A DNA stretch of 64,000 nt from Hyphomicrobiales bacterium (lineage in GTDB: Bacteria > Pseudomonadota > Alphaproteobacteria > Rhizobiales > Rhizobiaceae), in the NCBI GenBank assembly GCA_900473795.1, contig UCMT01000058.1, forward strand, positions 1-64,000, read 5' to 3'. The first letter of the stretch is position 1; every line of letters starts with the position of its first letter. A model generated the notes under the pieces. That model saw nothing but the letters and a program-made list of their open reading frames with translations. It was not told the origin of the DNA and did not search any database. The position numbers were made by a program, and so were the translations under genes. Positions 27,738 through 38,872 of the stretch are shown here, piece after piece.

Positions 27738-28604
27738 TCAGACGCCGAGAATTTTCTTGCCCGCGCGCGAAATCCACGAATTGCCGCTTTCGCGCGGCTC
27801 AAGGCCGCCGGTCTGCAGCAGCTTGTAAGCATCGGCGTACCACTGGCTGTCCGGATAGTTGTGGCCGAGAACCGCCGCCGCCGTCTGCGCTTCGCTGGTG
27901 ATACCCATGGCGAAATAGCTTTCCACCAGCCGCGACAAGGCTTCTTCCACCTGGTTGGTGTTCGGATACTGCTCGACCACGGTACGGAAGCGCGTGATCG
28001 CGGCGAGATATTCCTTGCGCTCGAGGTAATAGCGGCCGACCTGCATTTCCTTGCCGGCGAGCTGGTCCTTGGCAAAGCGGATCTTGGCCTCGGCATCCTC
28101 GACATAATCCGAATCCGGATATTTGGTAACGACAACCTGCATCGCCTCGATCGTTCGCATGGCCGGCTTCTGGTCCTGCGTCACCGCCGGAATCTGCTTC
28201 GAATAGGCCAGGCCGACGATGTATTGCGCATAGGCCGCATCTTCGGATTCAGGATAGAGATTGAGATAGCGGGTCGCGCCGTTGATGGCGTCCTGATACT
28301 GGCCGTTGCGGTAGTTGACGAAGGACCGCATCACCAGCGCCTTGCGGGCATATTCCGAGAAGGGATGCTGCTGGTCGATCGCATCGAACTTGCGCGCCGC
28401 TTCCGTCGTCTTGCCGGCATTCAGGTTGGCAAGCCCCTGATTGTAGAGGACATCCGGCGGATCCGTTTCCGCAGCCAGCTTGGTGATATCGATGTCGGGA
28501 TCGTTCTGGCAGGCGGTCACCAGCACACTGGTCGCGGAAGCCGCAAGCGCGATGACGGCAACACGCGCCATCTTCTTCAATTCAAACTGGCCTGCAAATA
28601 CCAT
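27738..28604 (-). CDS. bamD: outer membrane assembly lipoprotein BamD
   Basis: Essential lipoprotein of the BAM complex, which inserts beta-barrel proteins into the outer membrane. 288 residues: signal peptide with lipobox LVTAC (lipidated Cys32), then five TPR-like repeats (about 50-270) as in BamD, for example [17 protein letters not shown] and [15 protein letters not shown]. An in-frame ATG at residue 12 (MARVAVIAL) would give a tidier signal peptide and is a real alternative start. Placed between lpxC and recN, the common rhizobial order. Confidence 0.93.
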   Translation of the reverse strand: MVFAGQFELKKMARVAVIALAASATSVLVTACQNDPDIDITKLAAETDPPDVLYNQGLANLNAGKTTEAARKFDAIDQQHPFSEYARKALVMRSFVNYRNGQYQDAINGATRYLNLYPESEDAAYAQYIVGLAYSKQIPAVTQDQKPAMRTIEAMQVVVTKYPDSDYVEDAEAKIRFAKDQLAGKEMQVGRYYLERKEYLAAITRFRTVVEQYPNTNQVEEALSRLVESYFAMGITSEAQTAAAVLGHNYPDSQWYADAYKLLQTGGLEPRESGNSWISRAGKKILGV

Positions 28605-28730
28605 TCGTAAATCCCAACTCGCACAGCGGTAAGAATACCGCCGCCTATGAACCGCGTTTTAGATCAAGATGCAACAAGACCGCAACGTCATGATGATCGA
28701 TTAACGCAATTTTGTGGCGGCGGAAGCATG

Positions 28731-28757
28731 AAAAAGCCGGTCGAAAGACCGGCTTTT
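28731..28757 (-). terminator. Rho-independent terminator after lpxC
   Basis: Seven-bp stem GCCGGTC/GACCGGC with GAAA loop, extended by A-run and T-run (AAAAA before, TTTT after), about 50 bp past the lpxC stop. It should end the lpxC message before bamD and could work in both directions. Confidence 0.8.
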
Positions 28758-28804
28758 GGCAAAATCAGCACTGGTTTTCCGCCTCCGGAAGAGCCGAATC
28801 CGAC

Positions 28805-29743
28805 TTACGGAGCGCTGACGGCGATCCCTTCGCGCGGGGCTGCGCGCTGGCGCCGCGTTACGGTCTCGACGATTTCATAAGCCGTCGGATCGCTCATCAG
28901 CGCCTTCAGCGCGTTCGCATTCATCTTGTGGCCGCCGCGATAGGAACGGTAGCAGCCGATAAACGGTGCACCGGCAAGGGCCAAGTCGCCCACCGCGTCC
29001 AGCGTCTTGTGGCGAGCGAATTCGTCCGTGTAACGCAGACCCTCGACGTTGATCACCGTGTCGTCGTCAGAGATGACGACTGAATTCTCGAGCGATGAGC
29101 CAAGACCACGGCCTGCCGCCCACATGCGCTCGACATCGCGCATGAAACCGAAGGTGCGGGCGCGCGACAGTTCGGTCTTGAAGACCGACGGCGTGAGGTC
29201 CCCCTTCCAGGCCTGACGGCCGATCAGCGGGCAATCGAAATCAATCTCCACTTCGAAGCGCATGCCGTCATAGGGCGTGAATTCCGACCAGGAAGAGCCC
29301 GATTCGATGCGGACCGGCTTGAGGATACGGATATAGCGGCGCTTGACGGCAAGGGCCTTGAGACCCGTCTGTTCAATCGCCTCGATAAAGGGAGCCGAAC
29401 TGCCGTCCATGATCGGCATTTCGGCGCCGTGTACCTCGATGAGAAGGTTGTCGAGGCCGAGCGCGTAAATCGCCGCCATCACATGCTCGATCGTCGCGAT
29501 CGAGGTGGCAGGAGAAAAGCCGAGAACGGTGCAGAGATCGGTGTTGCCGACCTGCGAGGAGACGGCCCTGAATTCACTGATCGCCTGATCGCCGTCCATC
29601 CGCTGAAAGACGATACCGCTGTCGGCTTCCGCCGGATGGAACGTGATTGCAACTTCGGCGCCTGAGTGAACGCCTGTGCCGCTAAGAGTTACAGAGTTTG
29701 CAATCGTTGTCTGAAACCCAAGCAGTCCAATTCCCATTCCCAT
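28805..29743 (-). CDS. lpxC: UDP-3-O-acyl-N-acetylglucosamine deacetylase
   Basis: Zinc enzyme for the committed step of lipid A synthesis. 312 residues. Zinc-binding and catalytic residues lie in ATIEHVMAAIYALG and HKTLDAVGDLALAG, and the two-domain duplicated fold is evident from TLSGTGVHSG near the start and FIGCYRSYRGGHKMN near the end. The frame is open to 29869; I chose the ATG at 29743, with a second in-frame ATG two codons later (29737) equally possible. Downstream of ftsZ but behind its terminator, so it has its own promoter. Confidence 0.93.
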   Translation of the reverse strand: MGMGIGLLGFQTTIANSVTLSGTGVHSGAEVAITFHPAEADSGIVFQRMDGDQAISEFRAVSSQVGNTDLCTVLGFSPATSIATIEHVMAAIYALGLDNLLIEVHGAEMPIMDGSSAPFIEAIEQTGLKALAVKRRYIRILKPVRIESGSSWSEFTPYDGMRFEVEIDFDCPLIGRQAWKGDLTPSVFKTELSRARTFGFMRDVERMWAAGRGLGSSLENSVVISDDDTVINVEGLRYTDEFARHKTLDAVGDLALAGAPFIGCYRSYRGGHKMNANALKALMSDPTAYEIVETVTRRQRAAPREGIAVSAP

Positions 29744-30081
29744 GCTTCTCGCCTTCAAAATGCTTCCTGGCGTTTCCGCCGAATTTCTCAAGGGCCCCGG
29801 GCCGCACGCTTTCAAACGCCGCAAGACACACAGTCGGACAGCAGCGCCACGCACCGCCAACCGGTCCAATCTGCAGCCAGCGATGCATCGAATCGCGGTT
29901 CAGCCCCATCAGTCCCAAGCGTGAAGATAATTGCACCCGGCCGTCATTCCAAATCACTGTTCGTTTCGGTTTGTTACGCTGGGTAAGGAACAACATTAGC
30001 CACTGAAAACAATCGATAATCCATAAAAAATGCCCGGGCGCGAACCCGGGCATTTCGGCAAGGTGGAAGGCGGGTAAAAAA
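29744..30081. other. intergenic region between ftsZ and lpxC
   Basis: 338 bp that contains the ftsZ terminator at 30025-30055 and must hold the lpxC promoter. Open frames here (for example 29682-30197 minus) are upstream extensions of lpxC or composition artefacts, with no ribosome binding site or domain. Confidence 0.5.
30025..30055 (-). terminator. Rho-independent terminator after ftsZ
   Basis: Perfect 11-bp stem AAATGCCCGGG/CCCGGGCATTT around the 6-nt loop CGCGAA, followed on the minus strand by a run of six T. It lies 27 bp past the ftsZ stop and should end the dcw transcript. Confidence 0.88.
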
Positions 30082-31878
30082 TCAGTTCGACTGACGGCGC
30101 AGGAACGCCGGGATTTCGAGCTGATCGTCTTCATGCACGCGCGGCTGCGATGCAGCGCGGGCACGGTCGTCCAAGGGAGCAGCCCGGCGCGGCGCATAGA
30201 CGCTTGCTTCCGGAGACAGCGGGCGACGCTGCTGCGAGGCGGCGCTCGGCGCGCCTGCGGTCATGTCCGCCGTGACATTGTGGTCTTCCTCGTCGCGGCG
30301 TCCGAGCGAACTGGTGATTCGCTTCAGCAGACCCATCGGGCCACGTTCTTCCTGCGGCACCGGCTGGGCGCGATGCTCGGCCTCGGCCTTCACCATCGGC
30401 GGAAAGTCTTCCACCTTCGGCATGCGGACCGGCTCGGCCTGCTGGCGGATCACCGGAGCGATCGGCTCCTGACGAACCTGGGCAATCGGCGCCTGAACGG
30501 CAGGCTGCGGCTGGTAAGCCACCGTTTCAACGGTGCGCTGGACCGGGGCAGCGGCCTGGACGGCCGGCTGCTCAATCGCAGCAGCGCCACCGAAGAGCTT
30601 GCTTTGCGGGCGGAACTCTTCCTGCGCCTGCTGAACCGGAGCGGCGGCACCTCCGCGCGGCATCGACAGGAACAGTTCACGTTCGAGTTCGGCTTCGCGG
30701 ATCGCGCGGGCGATGTCGTCGGAGGTCTGCGGAGCTGCCTGAGCGACTGCCTGCTGGACGACCGGAGCCGGCTGGACAGCAACCGGTGCCGGCTGCGGCT
30801 GAACGGCGACCGGCGCGTGCTGGACGGGAGCTGCCGGGATGGCGGCCGACGGACGAACGATCGGCCTTGCTACCGGACGAAAGTCAGCGGAGCGACCAGC
30901 CACCTCCGCGGCCGTACGATCGATACCCGTTGCCACAACCGAAACGCGGATGAGGCCTTCGAGTTCTTCGTCGAACGTTGCGCCGAGGATGATGTTGGCA
31001 TCCGGATCCACTTCCTCGCGGATGCGGGTCGCAGCTTCATCGACTTCAAACAGCGTCAGGTCGCGGCCGCCGGTGATCGAGATCAACAGACCCTGAGCGC
31101 CCTTCATCGAGGTTTCGTCGAGCAGCGGGTTGGCGATCGCAGCTTCGGCTGCGGCCATGGCACGGCCTTCGCCGGATGCTTCGCCGGTGCCCATCATGGC
31201 GCGGCCCATCTCGCGCATCACCGAACGGACGTCGGCGAAATCGAGGTTGATCAGGCCTTCCTTGACCATCAGGTCGGTGATGCAGGCAACGCCCGAATAG
31301 AGAACCTGGTCGGCCATCGCGAACGCGTCGGCAAACGTGGTCTTGTCATTGGCGATCCGGAACAGGTTCTGGTTCGGGATGACAATGAGGGTGTCGACCG
31401 ACTTCTGCAGCTCGGCGATCCCCTGATCGGCCAGGCGCATGCGGCGCTGGCCTTCGAAATGGAACGGCTTGGTGACGACGCCGACCGTCAGGATGCCCTT
31501 GTTGCGGGCCGCCTGGGCGACCACCGGAGCAGCACCCGTGCCGGTGCCGCCGCCCATGCCGGCGGTGACGAAGCACATATGCGTGCCGTTCAGGTGATCG
31601 ATGATCTCATCGATGCACTCTTCAGCGGCAGCCCGGCCGACCTCCGGCTGCGAGCCGGCGCCGAGACCTTCGGTCACCGCGACACCCATCTGGATGATGC
31701 GTTCGGCCTTGGTCATGGTCAGCGCCTGGGCGTCGGTGTTGGCGACGACGAAATCGACGCCCTCGAGGCCTGCGGTGATCATGTTGTTGACAGCGTTGCC
31801 GCCGCCGCCGCCGACACCGAAGACGGTGATGCGAGGCTTCAGCTCGGTGATATCCGGCTTTTGCAAGTTGATCGTCAT
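30082..31878 (-). CDS. ftsZ: cell division protein FtsZ
   Basis: Tubulin-like GTPase that forms the Z ring at midcell. 598 residues. The GTP-binding signature GGGTGTG is at 109-115, and the T7/synergy loop sequence [11 protein letters not shown] follows in the C-terminal domain (about residue 210). After about residue 320 comes a long Ala/Pro/Gln-rich disordered linker of about 250 residues, then the conserved tail [13 protein letters not shown] that binds FtsA. The long linker is typical of rhizobial FtsZ1. The frame extends to 31986, but the ATG at 31878, with AAGGAA upstream, gives the conserved start [10 protein letters not shown]. Last gene of the division cluster. Confidence 0.97.
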   Translation of the reverse strand: MTINLQKPDITELKPRITVFGVGGGGGNAVNNMITAGLEGVDFVVANTDAQALTMTKAERIIQMGVAVTEGLGAGSQPEVGRAAAEECIDEIIDHLNGTHMCFVTAGMGGGTGTGAAPVVAQAARNKGILTVGVVTKPFHFEGQRRMRLADQGIAELQKSVDTLIVIPNQNLFRIANDKTTFADAFAMADQVLYSGVACITDLMVKEGLINLDFADVRSVMREMGRAMMGTGEASGEGRAMAAAEAAIANPLLDETSMKGAQGLLISITGGRDLTLFEVDEAATRIREEVDPDANIILGATFDEELEGLIRVSVVATGIDRTAAEVAGRSADFRPVARPIVRPSAAIPAAPVQHAPVAVQPQPAPVAVQPAPVVQQAVAQAAPQTSDDIARAIREAELERELFLSMPRGGAAAPVQQAQEEFRPQSKLFGGAAAIEQPAVQAAAPVQRTVETVAYQPQPAVQAPIAQVRQEPIAPVIRQQAEPVRMPKVEDFPPMVKAEAEHRAQPVPQEERGPMGLLKRITSSLGRRDEEDHNVTADMTAGAPSAASQQRRPLSPEASVYAPRRAAPLDDRARAASQPRVHEDDQLEIPAFLRRQSN

Positions 31879-31964
31879 TGTACCCGTTCCTTCCTGGTTT
31901 CTGGCCGCCTTGCCGAGCCGGCCACTAAATTCCGTATTGCATCCCCCCGGCTGAGCCGAAGGGA

Positions 31965-33296
31965 TCAGAAGCTTTCCTTCAGCCATTGGCCCACGCGGGC
32001 GATACGGCTGTTGTTTCCTGCGAGCGACGAGAGCAGACCGCCCTGCGCCGCATGTGTTTCCATGTCCGCGACCTGCGGATAGATCATCAAGCCAACGGCC
32101 GTCGAAAAGGCCGGCCCCTTGGCCGCCGCCGGCAGGCCCGACACGCCGAGCGGGCGGCCGATGCGAACGTTGCGGGCCAGGATGCGGCGCGCCGCTTCCG
32201 GCAGACCCGTGAGCTGGCTGGCGCCACCCGTCAGAACGACGCGCTTGCCGACGATCGGGCTGAAGCCCGAACGCTGGATACGGTCGCGGATAAGTTCGAG
32301 CGTCTCTTCGATGCGGGCGCGCACGATGCGCGAGACAAGCGCGCGCGGCACATGCGTCGGCTGGTCGCGGTCGTCCTCGCCGATCGGTGCGACCGAGACG
32401 ATGTCGCGTTCGTCGGCGCTGTTGGGCAGAGCCGAACCGTGAACCACCTTCAGCCGCTCGGCATCCTCGATGCGGGTCGAAAGGCCGCGTGCCAGATCGG
32501 TGGTGACGTGATGACCGCCCAGCGAAACGGCGTCGGCGTGCACCAGCTTGCCTTCGGCGAAGACGGAGATCGTCGTCGTGCCGCCGCCCATGTCGATGGC
32601 GGCGCAGCCGAGTTCGACTTCATCGTCCACCAGCGCTGCGAGACCGCTGGCGTAAGGTGTTGCAACAATGCCTTCGACCGACAGGTGCGCGCGGTTGATG
32701 CAGAGTTCGAGGTTCTTCAGCGCGGCGCGTTCGGCCGTCAGCACGTGCATGTCGACGCCAAGCGAATCGCCGAACATCGCCAGCGGGTCGCGGATGCCGC
32801 GCTCGCCGTCGAGCGAAAAGCCGGTCGGCAGTGAATGCAGGATGACGCGGTCCTGGCGCTGCGATTGCTGGCCGGCAGCGGCGAGAACCTTCTTCAGGTC
32901 GGCAGCATCGACTTCCTGGCCACCGAGATCGATGGAGGCCGTGTAGACATCGCTCTGCAGGCGGCCGGCGGAGATGTTGACGATCAGGCTGTCGATCGTC
33001 AGGCCCGCCATGCGTTCGGCGGCATCAACGGCGAGACGAACGACGCTTTCGGCGGCATCGAGATCGGCGATCACGCCGTTCTTCATGCCGCGCGACTTGT
33101 GATGGCCGATGCCGATGATCTCGATCGAATGCGTGCGACCGGGCAGGATCTGGCTCTCGGCGCGCGGCGTCAGCCGGCCGATCATGCACACCACCTTGGT
33201 GGAGCCGATGTCCAGAACCGAAACGACGTGAGACCGCTTGGAATTAAGCGGCTTCAGGCGGGGCAGACCAAAATTCGAAGAACCGAAAAGACTCAT
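31965..33296 (-). CDS. ftsA: cell division protein FtsA
   Basis: Actin-like ATPase that anchors FtsZ filaments to the membrane and recruits late division proteins. 443 residues, with an N-terminal extension before the first actin-family motif [17 protein letters not shown], the second phosphate motif [16 protein letters not shown] (about 235), and a C-terminal amphipathic membrane-targeting helix ([13 protein letters not shown]). The start overlaps the ftsQ stop by 4 bp (ATGA). ftsZ follows after 86 bp. Confidence 0.96.
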   Translation of the reverse strand: MSLFGSSNFGLPRLKPLNSKRSHVVSVLDIGSTKVVCMIGRLTPRAESQILPGRTHSIEIIGIGHHKSRGMKNGVIADLDAAESVVRLAVDAAERMAGLTIDSLIVNISAGRLQSDVYTASIDLGGQEVDAADLKKVLAAAGQQSQRQDRVILHSLPTGFSLDGERGIRDPLAMFGDSLGVDMHVLTAERAALKNLELCINRAHLSVEGIVATPYASGLAALVDDEVELGCAAIDMGGGTTTISVFAEGKLVHADAVSLGGHHVTTDLARGLSTRIEDAERLKVVHGSALPNSADERDIVSVAPIGEDDRDQPTHVPRALVSRIVRARIEETLELIRDRIQRSGFSPIVGKRVVLTGGASQLTGLPEAARRILARNVRIGRPLGVSGLPAAAKGPAFSTAVGLMIYPQVADMETHAAQGGLLSSLAGNNSRIARVGQWLKESF

Positions 33297-34225
33297 GTAC
33301 GGTTCTCCTGTTCCTGCTTCTTCAGCATCTTCGTGCGCGCTTCCAGAACCACCTGCCGGCGGGCGGCGGCTTCGGGCGTCAACTGTATCGTCGTGCGATC
33401 CTCCAGCCGCAGATCGACCGCGGCGATATCGCGCTCCAGCAGTTGCTGCCCCTCTTCCATTGTCGAGAGAACCTGCATGGCGCGATCGAGATCGTGTTCA
33501 GGCAACTTGATGGTGATGCCGTTGTTGAGCATCAGGTCCCAGCGGCGGCCGGCAACACGAACATAGGCTTTGACGCGCTTTGCGATTTCCGGCCACTGCG
33601 AGAAACGCTCGTAGAACTCGGCGGCAGCCGTCTCGGCGTCGCGACCGACGAAGAGCGGCAGGTCCGCGAACTTGTTGTCGCGCAACGGCGCAATCACGCT
33701 GCCGCTCGCCTCGATCAGCGACAGGTCCGTGCCGTGCTGCCAGATACCGAAGGCCTTGCGCTCCTTGAGGCTGACTTCGATCGTACCGGGATAGACCTTG
33801 CGGACAGCAACGTCCTCGACCCAGGGCATTTCGCTGATCAGCTTGCGGGCGACATTGATGTCGAGCGCCACCAGCGACGTCGCGCCGTCGAGGCCGATTT
33901 GCTGCAGGATATCGATTTCCGAGGTCTGCTCATTGCCGGAGACCTTGACGTCCTCGATCGCAAAGCCGGCGGCCGTGGTCGTCGTCTGCGCGAAATCCTG
34001 GCTGTGACCACCGAGCGACATGCCGTAGAAACCGGTCGCGGCCAGGAAGGCCAGCGCCGAGACGGTGCCGGTATGCGGAGCGAAATGGATGCGGCCGGTT
34101 CCAAGGCTGACGAGGAAGCGCACGACGCGGCGCAGAGGGCGCGGCAGAACGCGCTGACCGTCGAGATCAGCCGCCTCTAGCGGAGCCCGCACTCTTGCTG
34201 CTTTCCTGCCTTTCAACGCAAACAC
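33293..34225 (-). CDS. ftsQ: cell division protein FtsQ
   Basis: Bitopic division protein linking early cytoplasmic and late periplasmic divisome components. 310 residues: basic cytoplasmic N terminus, membrane helix (about 50-72), POTRA domain (about 85-155, [17 protein letters not shown]) and FtsQ beta domain. I chose the GTG at 34225, which has GGAGG 7 nt upstream; a GTG at 34246 is also in frame but has no such site. The chosen start overlaps the ddl stop by 13 bp, so ddl and ftsQ are translationally coupled. Confidence 0.9.
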   Translation of the reverse strand: MFALKGRKAARVRAPLEAADLDGQRVLPRPLRRVVRFLVSLGTGRIHFAPHTGTVSALAFLAATGFYGMSLGGHSQDFAQTTTTAAGFAIEDVKVSGNEQTSEIDILQQIGLDGATSLVALDINVARKLISEMPWVEDVAVRKVYPGTIEVSLKERKAFGIWQHGTDLSLIEASGSVIAPLRDNKFADLPLFVGRDAETAAAEFYERFSQWPEIAKRVKAYVRVAGRRWDLMLNNGITIKLPEHDLDRAMQVLSTMEEGQQLLERDIAAVDLRLEDRTTIQLTPEAAARRQVVLEARTKMLKKQEQENRT

Positions 34226-35139
34226 GACGCGTCCTCCACCATCCACCTGAGGAATTCACCGAACGTATGGCCGGCATGCGCCGCCATTTCAGGCACCAGA
34301 GAGGTTGGAGTCATTCCGGGCTGAGTGTTGACCTCCAGCCAGATGAGCTCTCCGTCTTCAGAGAAACGGTCGTCAAAGCGGAAGTCGGAGCGGCTTACGC
34401 CGCGGCATCCAATCGCCTGATGCGCCTTGACTGCGAGTGTTTGTATTTTTTGGTAAATATTCGGTAAAATATCCGCCGGGATGACGTGTTTTGAACCGCC
34501 TTTTACATACTTTGAATCGTAATCGTAGAAAGCGTGCCCCTGCGGGATGATTTCGGTCACGCCAAGCGCCTTGTCACCCATGACGCCGCAGGTCAGTTCA
34601 CGCCCATAGACATAGCGCTCGACCATCACGCGGTCGCCGTAGCGCCACTCGCTCGAGGTGATCACCTGCGGCGGATGGGACTGATCTTCCTTGACGATGA
34701 CAACGCCGAAACTCGAGCCCTCACAGACCGGCTTGACGACATAAGGCGGCTTCATCGGATGCCGCGAACCGAAATCGTGGCGATCCATGATGCGCGCCTC
34801 GGCAACCGGAATGCCGGCGGCACTTGCGACATGCTTGGCCTGCGCCTTGTCCATGGCGAGCGCCGACGCCAGGACGCCCGAATGCGTATAAGGGATTTCG
34901 AGATATTCGAGAATGCCCTGGATCGTCCCGTCTTCGCCGAAGGGGCCGTGCAGCGCATTGAAGGCGACGTCCGGGCGCAGATCGGCAAGCACGGAGGCGA
35001 CATTGCGATCGACGTCGATGCGGGTAACGCGATAGCCCTCGGCCTCGAGGGCGTCGGCGCACGCAGTCCCGGACGACAGGCTCACCGGCCGCTCCGAAGA
35101 AAACCCGCCCATCAGGACAGCGACGTGCTTACCACTCAT
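34213..35139 (-). CDS. ddl: D-alanine--D-alanine ligase
   Basis: ATP-grasp enzyme making the D-Ala-D-Ala dipeptide for peptidoglycan precursors. 308 residues, the usual DdlB size. Motifs: [13 protein letters not shown] at the start, [17 protein letters not shown] (about 65-80), [13 protein letters not shown] and [20 protein letters not shown] near the end. The ATG at 35139 was preferred to one five codons upstream because it gives the standard N terminus. Starts the distal dcw group ddl-ftsQ-ftsA-ftsZ. Confidence 0.95.
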   Translation of the reverse strand: MSGKHVAVLMGGFSSERPVSLSSGTACADALEAEGYRVTRIDVDRNVASVLADLRPDVAFNALHGPFGEDGTIQGILEYLEIPYTHSGVLASALAMDKAQAKHVASAAGIPVAEARIMDRHDFGSRHPMKPPYVVKPVCEGSSFGVVIVKEDQSHPPQVITSSEWRYGDRVMVERYVYGRELTCGVMGDKALGVTEIIPQGHAFYDYDSKYVKGGSKHVIPADILPNIYQKIQTLAVKAHQAIGCRGVSRSDFRFDDRFSEDGELIWLEVNTQPGMTPTSLVPEMAAHAGHTFGEFLRWMVEDASCLR

Positions 35140-35457
35140 AAAAACCCCCGACATTACGCCAGTCTTACAAATTTCCGCTTGCGCCTAGCTTGTTCACGCT
35201 CACGAGTCGCACCCCTCAGGCACAGACCCACTAGAACGGCATTATGGTTAATGAACCGTTTACTTTGGTTAACCCGATCCAAGGGATGGCCGAAATATTT
35301 GCTATCGAATCAACGGTCTGGTCGATTCATCGCTTGGAATCAGAGAGTTAAATCCAATGCAACTGATTTTCGGAAAAGGTGACCGATAAAAGAGAAAGGC
35401 CCCGCACAGTTGTGCGAAGCCTCCCTGCATTCGATTGACGGTAGTATTGCGGAGCTG
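35140..35457. other. intergenic region between aqpZ and ddl
   Basis: 318 bp, partly AT-rich with GTTAA-type repeats near 35247-35273, containing the aqpZ terminator and presumably an internal promoter for ddl-ftsQ-ftsA-ftsZ. I tested the TTAA pairs for CtrA spacing and they do not fit. Confidence 0.45.
35390..35421 (-). terminator. Rho-independent terminator after aqpZ
   Basis: On the minus strand GGCTTCGCACA pairs with TGTGCGGGGCC (two G-U pairs) around a very short loop, followed by TTTCTCTTTT. It lies about 40 bp past the aqpZ stop. Confidence 0.65.
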
Positions 35458-36144
35458 TCAGTCGCCTTCGCCGACAGCCTTCCAGACGATGCCGCCGATT
35501 GCCGCTCCGATGATCGGAGCAAGCCAGAACAGCCACAGCTGCTGCAGCGCCCAGCCGCCGACAAAGAGCGCCTGCCCCGTCGAGCGTGCCGGATTGACCG
35601 ACGTGTTGGTGACCGGGATCGAGATCAGGTGGATCAACGTCAGCGCCAGGCCGATGGCGATCGGCGCAAAACCCGCCGGCACGCGGCCGCTCGTGGCACC
35701 GAGGATGATGAAGAGGAAGAAGGCAGTGAGCAGCACCTCGATGACCAGCGCCGAGGTCAGCGAATAACCGCCTGGCGAGTGCTCGCCATAACCATTGGCC
35801 GCGAAGCCACCCAGCTGGAAGTCAGCCTTGCCGCTGGCGACCACGTAGAGGGCGCACGCCGCAACGATCGCACCCGCCACCTGGGCAATGATGTAACCGA
35901 TGAGCGAAGAGGCGGAAAACTTGCCGGCAACGGTCAGGCCAACCGACACGGCCGGATTGAAATGCCCGCCGGAAATGCCGCCCACCGCATAGGCCATCGT
36001 CAGCACGGTCAGGCCGAAAGCAAGGGAAACGCCGAGCAGACCGATACCGACGTCCGGAAAGGCTGCGGCCAGGACCGCGCTGCCGCACCCGCCGAAAACG
36101 AGCCAGAATGTTCCCAAAAATTCCGCAGAAAGCCTCTTGAACAT
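35458..36144 (-). CDS. aqpZ: aquaporin Z
   Basis: Water channel of the inner membrane. 228 residues, six membrane helices and both pore NPA motifs: [13 protein letters not shown] (NPA at 63-65) and [14 protein letters not shown] (near 184). The narrow-filter residues expected for a water-selective AqpZ (Phe near 43, His in helix 5, Arg after the second NPA) appear present, so water rather than glycerol is the likely substrate. It interrupts the dcw cluster between murB and ddl but has its own terminator. Confidence 0.94.
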   Translation of the reverse strand: MFKRLSAEFLGTFWLVFGGCGSAVLAAAFPDVGIGLLGVSLAFGLTVLTMAYAVGGISGGHFNPAVSVGLTVAGKFSASSLIGYIIAQVAGAIVAACALYVVASGKADFQLGGFAANGYGEHSPGGYSLTSALVIEVLLTAFFLFIILGATSGRVPAGFAPIAIGLALTLIHLISIPVTNTSVNPARSTGQALFVGGWALQQLWLFWLAPIIGAAIGGIVWKAVGEGD

Positions 36145-36523
36145 GGTTTCCCCTCAAACGGAGCAAATGCTCCAATGGGCCTTTATGCGCATTTGCCGCA
36201 TTTTCCTCGGGCCCCCTGAACGAAAACACATGCGCATTCCAGCCAGCCTCGCCCATTCTCGGAGCGCACAACCCAAGATTTGCGACAAATCGATTCTGGT
36301 CAATGATTGTGCATCGAGAGAAATGCACGCGAGGCCGTTTTTGATCATTCCGCGGCTATCGAAGGCGCTTGACGCGCATGGATGACGACAGATCTGCAAC
36401 GAACAGGCCCCGAAATCTTGCCATTCGTTGCGTCTGACGGTTTTATTGAGGGACCGTCTGCGTTAAGAGCCGCGCAGCTGCCTCCCAAGACGGCAACAAC
36501 ATTCCCAATACGGACACACGACA
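36145..36523. other. divergent promoter region of aqpZ and the MFS gene
   Basis: 379 bp without a convincing gene. It must contain promoters for aqpZ (leftward) and the MFS transporter (rightward). No clear operator or hairpin was recognised. Confidence 0.45.
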
Positions 36524-37828
36524 ATGAGCGACACGACATCCACGTTGTCGCCGACTGCACAGCCGTTGAACAAGGGCGCGCTCAACTCGCCGGCGCGCGT
36601 TCTCCTGGCAAGCCTGGTCGGCACGACCATCGAATTCTTCGACTTCTACGTTTATGCCACGGCCGCCGTGCTGGTGTTCCCGACGCTGTTTTTCCCGAAC
36701 AGCGATCCGACCACGGCTCTGCTCGCCTCTTTCGCAACCTTTTCGATCGCCTTCTTTGCCCGCCCGCTCGGCGCGGTCGTCTTCGGCCATTTCGGCGACC
36801 GGGTCGGACGCAAGACGACCTTGGTTGCGGCGCTTTTGACCATGGGCATTTCGACCGTCATCATTGGCCTGCTTCCCTCCTATGAGCAGATCGGCGTCGT
36901 CGCGCCACTACTCTTGGCGCTGTGCCGCTTCGGCCAGGGTTTCGGGCTGGGCGGCGAATGGGGCGGCGCGGTGCTGCTTGCCACGGAAAATGCACCGGAG
37001 GGCAAGCGCAGCTGGTACGGCATGTTCCCGCAGCTCGGCGCGCCGGTCGGCCTCTTCCTGTCGTCCGGCGTCTTCTGGCTGCTCCTGCACGTCATCTCGC
37101 AGGACGCGCTCTTGAGCTGGGGCTGGCGTGTGCCGTTCATCGCCTCGATCATCCTGATCGCCGTCGGTCTCTGGGTGCGCCTGTCGATCACCGAAACGCC
37201 GGCCTTCCAGAAGGCGATCGACAGCCAGGAACGCGTCGAAGTGCCGGTCGCCGAACTCTTTCGCAACCACAAACGCAGTCTCGTGCTCGGCACCTTCGTG
37301 GCGCTGGCAACCTTCGTGCTGTTCTACATCGGTTCGGCCTATCTCTTGTCCTACAACGTCAAGGTCCTGAAGATCCCGTTCATCGACGCGCTGGAAGTCC
37401 AGATCCTCGGCTCGGTCCTGTTCGGCATCTTCATCCCGATCGCCGGCAAACTTGCCGAACGCTTCGGCCGCCGCGAGATCCTGGTCGCCACCACAGTTCT
37501 GATCGGCGTCTTCTCCTTCTTCCTGCCCGGCCTGATGACCGGCGGCGAAGGCAGCATCTTCGTCTTCGTCACATTTGCGATGGCGCTGATGGGCATGACC
37601 TACGGGCTGATCGGCACGGCGCTCGCCGCTCCCTTTCCGACCAATGTGCGCTATACGGGCTCGTCGATCACCTTCAACTTCGCCGGCATCTTCGGCGCCT
37701 CGCTCGCGCCCTATATCGCCACCTAGCTGCAGGCGAATTACGGCATGACCTATGTCGGCTACTACCTCGGACTGGCGACGCTGATCACGCTCGTCTGCAT
37801 CCTGCTTTCAGGCAAGGAAGAGGTCTGA
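36524..37828 (+). pseudogene. MFS transporter (MHS family) with in-frame amber codon
   Basis: Metabolite:H+ symporter-type major facilitator. The first frame gives 400 residues with the MHS signatures GTTIEFFDFYVYATAA, GHFGDRVGRKTTLV and RFGQGFGLGGEWGG, then stops at TAG (37724-37726). The same frame continues without another stop to TGA at 37826-37828 and encodes the missing last membrane helix (YVGYYLGLATLITLVCILLS). In relatives the broken codon would be Trp (ThrTrpLeuGln), so a single TGG-to-TAG change explains it. The product lacks transmembrane helix 12 and is probably impaired, unless the codon is suppressed or a sequencing error. Substrate unknown; the family carries organic acids and osmolytes. 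Confidence 0.85.
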
Positions 37829-37844
37829 GCCGTTCGCGGAAACG

Positions 37845-37882
37845 AAAAGACCGCCGCGAATCGCTCCGCGGCGGTCTTTTTT
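37845..37882. terminator. bidirectional terminator between MFS gene and murB
   Basis: A 14-bp stem AAAAGACCGCCGCG/CGCGGCGGTCTTTT around an 8-nt loop, T-runs on both strands. It can end the rightward MFS transcript and the leftward mur transcript. Confidence 0.88.
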
Positions 37883-37897
37883 CGTCCGAAGGTTGGT

Positions 37898-38872
37898 TCA
37901 GGCCGTCAGTTGGCCGAGAAATTCCCGCACCTCGTAGCCCGGCATGAAAGTGCCGATGCGCTTGATCTCCCATTCGAGCGTGATGCCCGAGGTTTCATAA
38001 ACCCGCTGGCGCACGGTCTCGCCGAGATATTCAAGCTCGTAACCGCTCGCCTGGCCCGTATTGATCATGAAGTTGCAATGCATCGGCGACATCTGCGCAC
38101 CGCCGATCATCAAACCACGGCAGCCGGCTTCGTCGATGAGCTTCCAGGCAGAATGGCCGTCCGGGTTCTTGAAGGTCGAGCCGCCAGTCTTTTCGCGGAT
38201 CGGCTGAACCGTCTCGCGGTGCTGGCGCACGGCGTCCATGTCGGCGCGAATCTTCGCCTTGTCTTCCGGATAGCCTTCGAAAACCGCGTGCGTGAAGATC
38301 AGATCGTTCGCGGCGGCCGAGTGCCGGTAGGTATAGCCCATATTGTCATTGGTGAGCACGTGCTTGTTGCCGCGGCGATCGACCGCGTGAACCTCCACAA
38401 CGCGCTCGCGCGTCTCGCCGCCGTTGGCGCCGGCATTCATGCGCAGCGCACCGCCGATTGAGCCGGGAATGCCGTAGTAGAAATGAAAACCGCCAATGCC
38501 GTGATCGAGCGTCATTGCCGCAAGGTTCTTGTCCGGGCAGATCGCGCCCGCTTTCACGCGGGTCTCGGAGACAAGCTCCACGTCGCCAAACCCCTTGGCC
38601 GAAAGGCGAATGACGACGCCCTTGATGCCACCGTCGCGGACGAGCAGGTTCGAGCCGACGCCTGCGACCATGACGGGCACTTCGTCCGGCAGCAGCTTCA
38701 GAAACGCGACGAGATCATCGGCGTCATGCGGCTGGAACATCAGCTCGGCAAGACCGCCGGCACGGAACCAGGTGACACGGTCCATCGGCGCATCCGGCGT
38801 CAGACGCCCGCGCAGTTGGTTTACGCTGTCCCCGAGAGAGGCCAGCAGCTTTGTACCATCAACCTGTTTCAT
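37898..38872 (-). CDS. murB: UDP-N-acetylenolpyruvoylglucosamine reductase
   Basis: FAD enzyme that reduces the enolpyruvyl group using NADPH to give UDP-N-acetylmuramic acid. 324 residues, the type II MurB length. FAD-binding sequences [16 protein letters not shown] and [20 protein letters not shown] are clear, and the catalytic serine lies in [12 protein letters not shown]. Overlaps murC by 4 bp (ATGA). Last gene of the upstream mur block, followed by a terminator. Confidence 0.96.
   Translation of the reverse strand: MKQVDGTKLLASLGDSVNQLRGRLTPDAPMDRVTWFRAGGLAELMFQPHDADDLVAFLKLLPDEVPVMVAGVGSNLLVRDGGIKGVVIRLSAKGFGDVELVSETRVKAGAICPDKNLAAMTLDHGIGGFHFYYGIPGSIGGALRMNAGANGGETRERVVEVHAVDRRGNKHVLTNDNMGYTYRHSAAANDLIFTHAVFEGYPEDKAKIRADMDAVRQHRETVQPIREKTGGSTFKNPDGHSAWKLIDEAGCRGLMIGGAQMSPMHCNFMINTGQASGYELEYLGETVRQRVYETSGITLEWEIKRIGTFMPGYEVREFLGQLTA

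Noticed and set aside
30133-32082. A 649-codon plus-strand frame opposite ftsZ
   Set aside because: Antisense shadow of ftsZ caused by GC-rich third positions; translation is Arg/His/Asp-rich with no domain and no ribosome binding site.
35247-35273. Possible CtrA site before ddl (two TTAA elements)
   Set aside because: Spacing between the TTAA elements is 17, not 7, and no other pairing fits the consensus.
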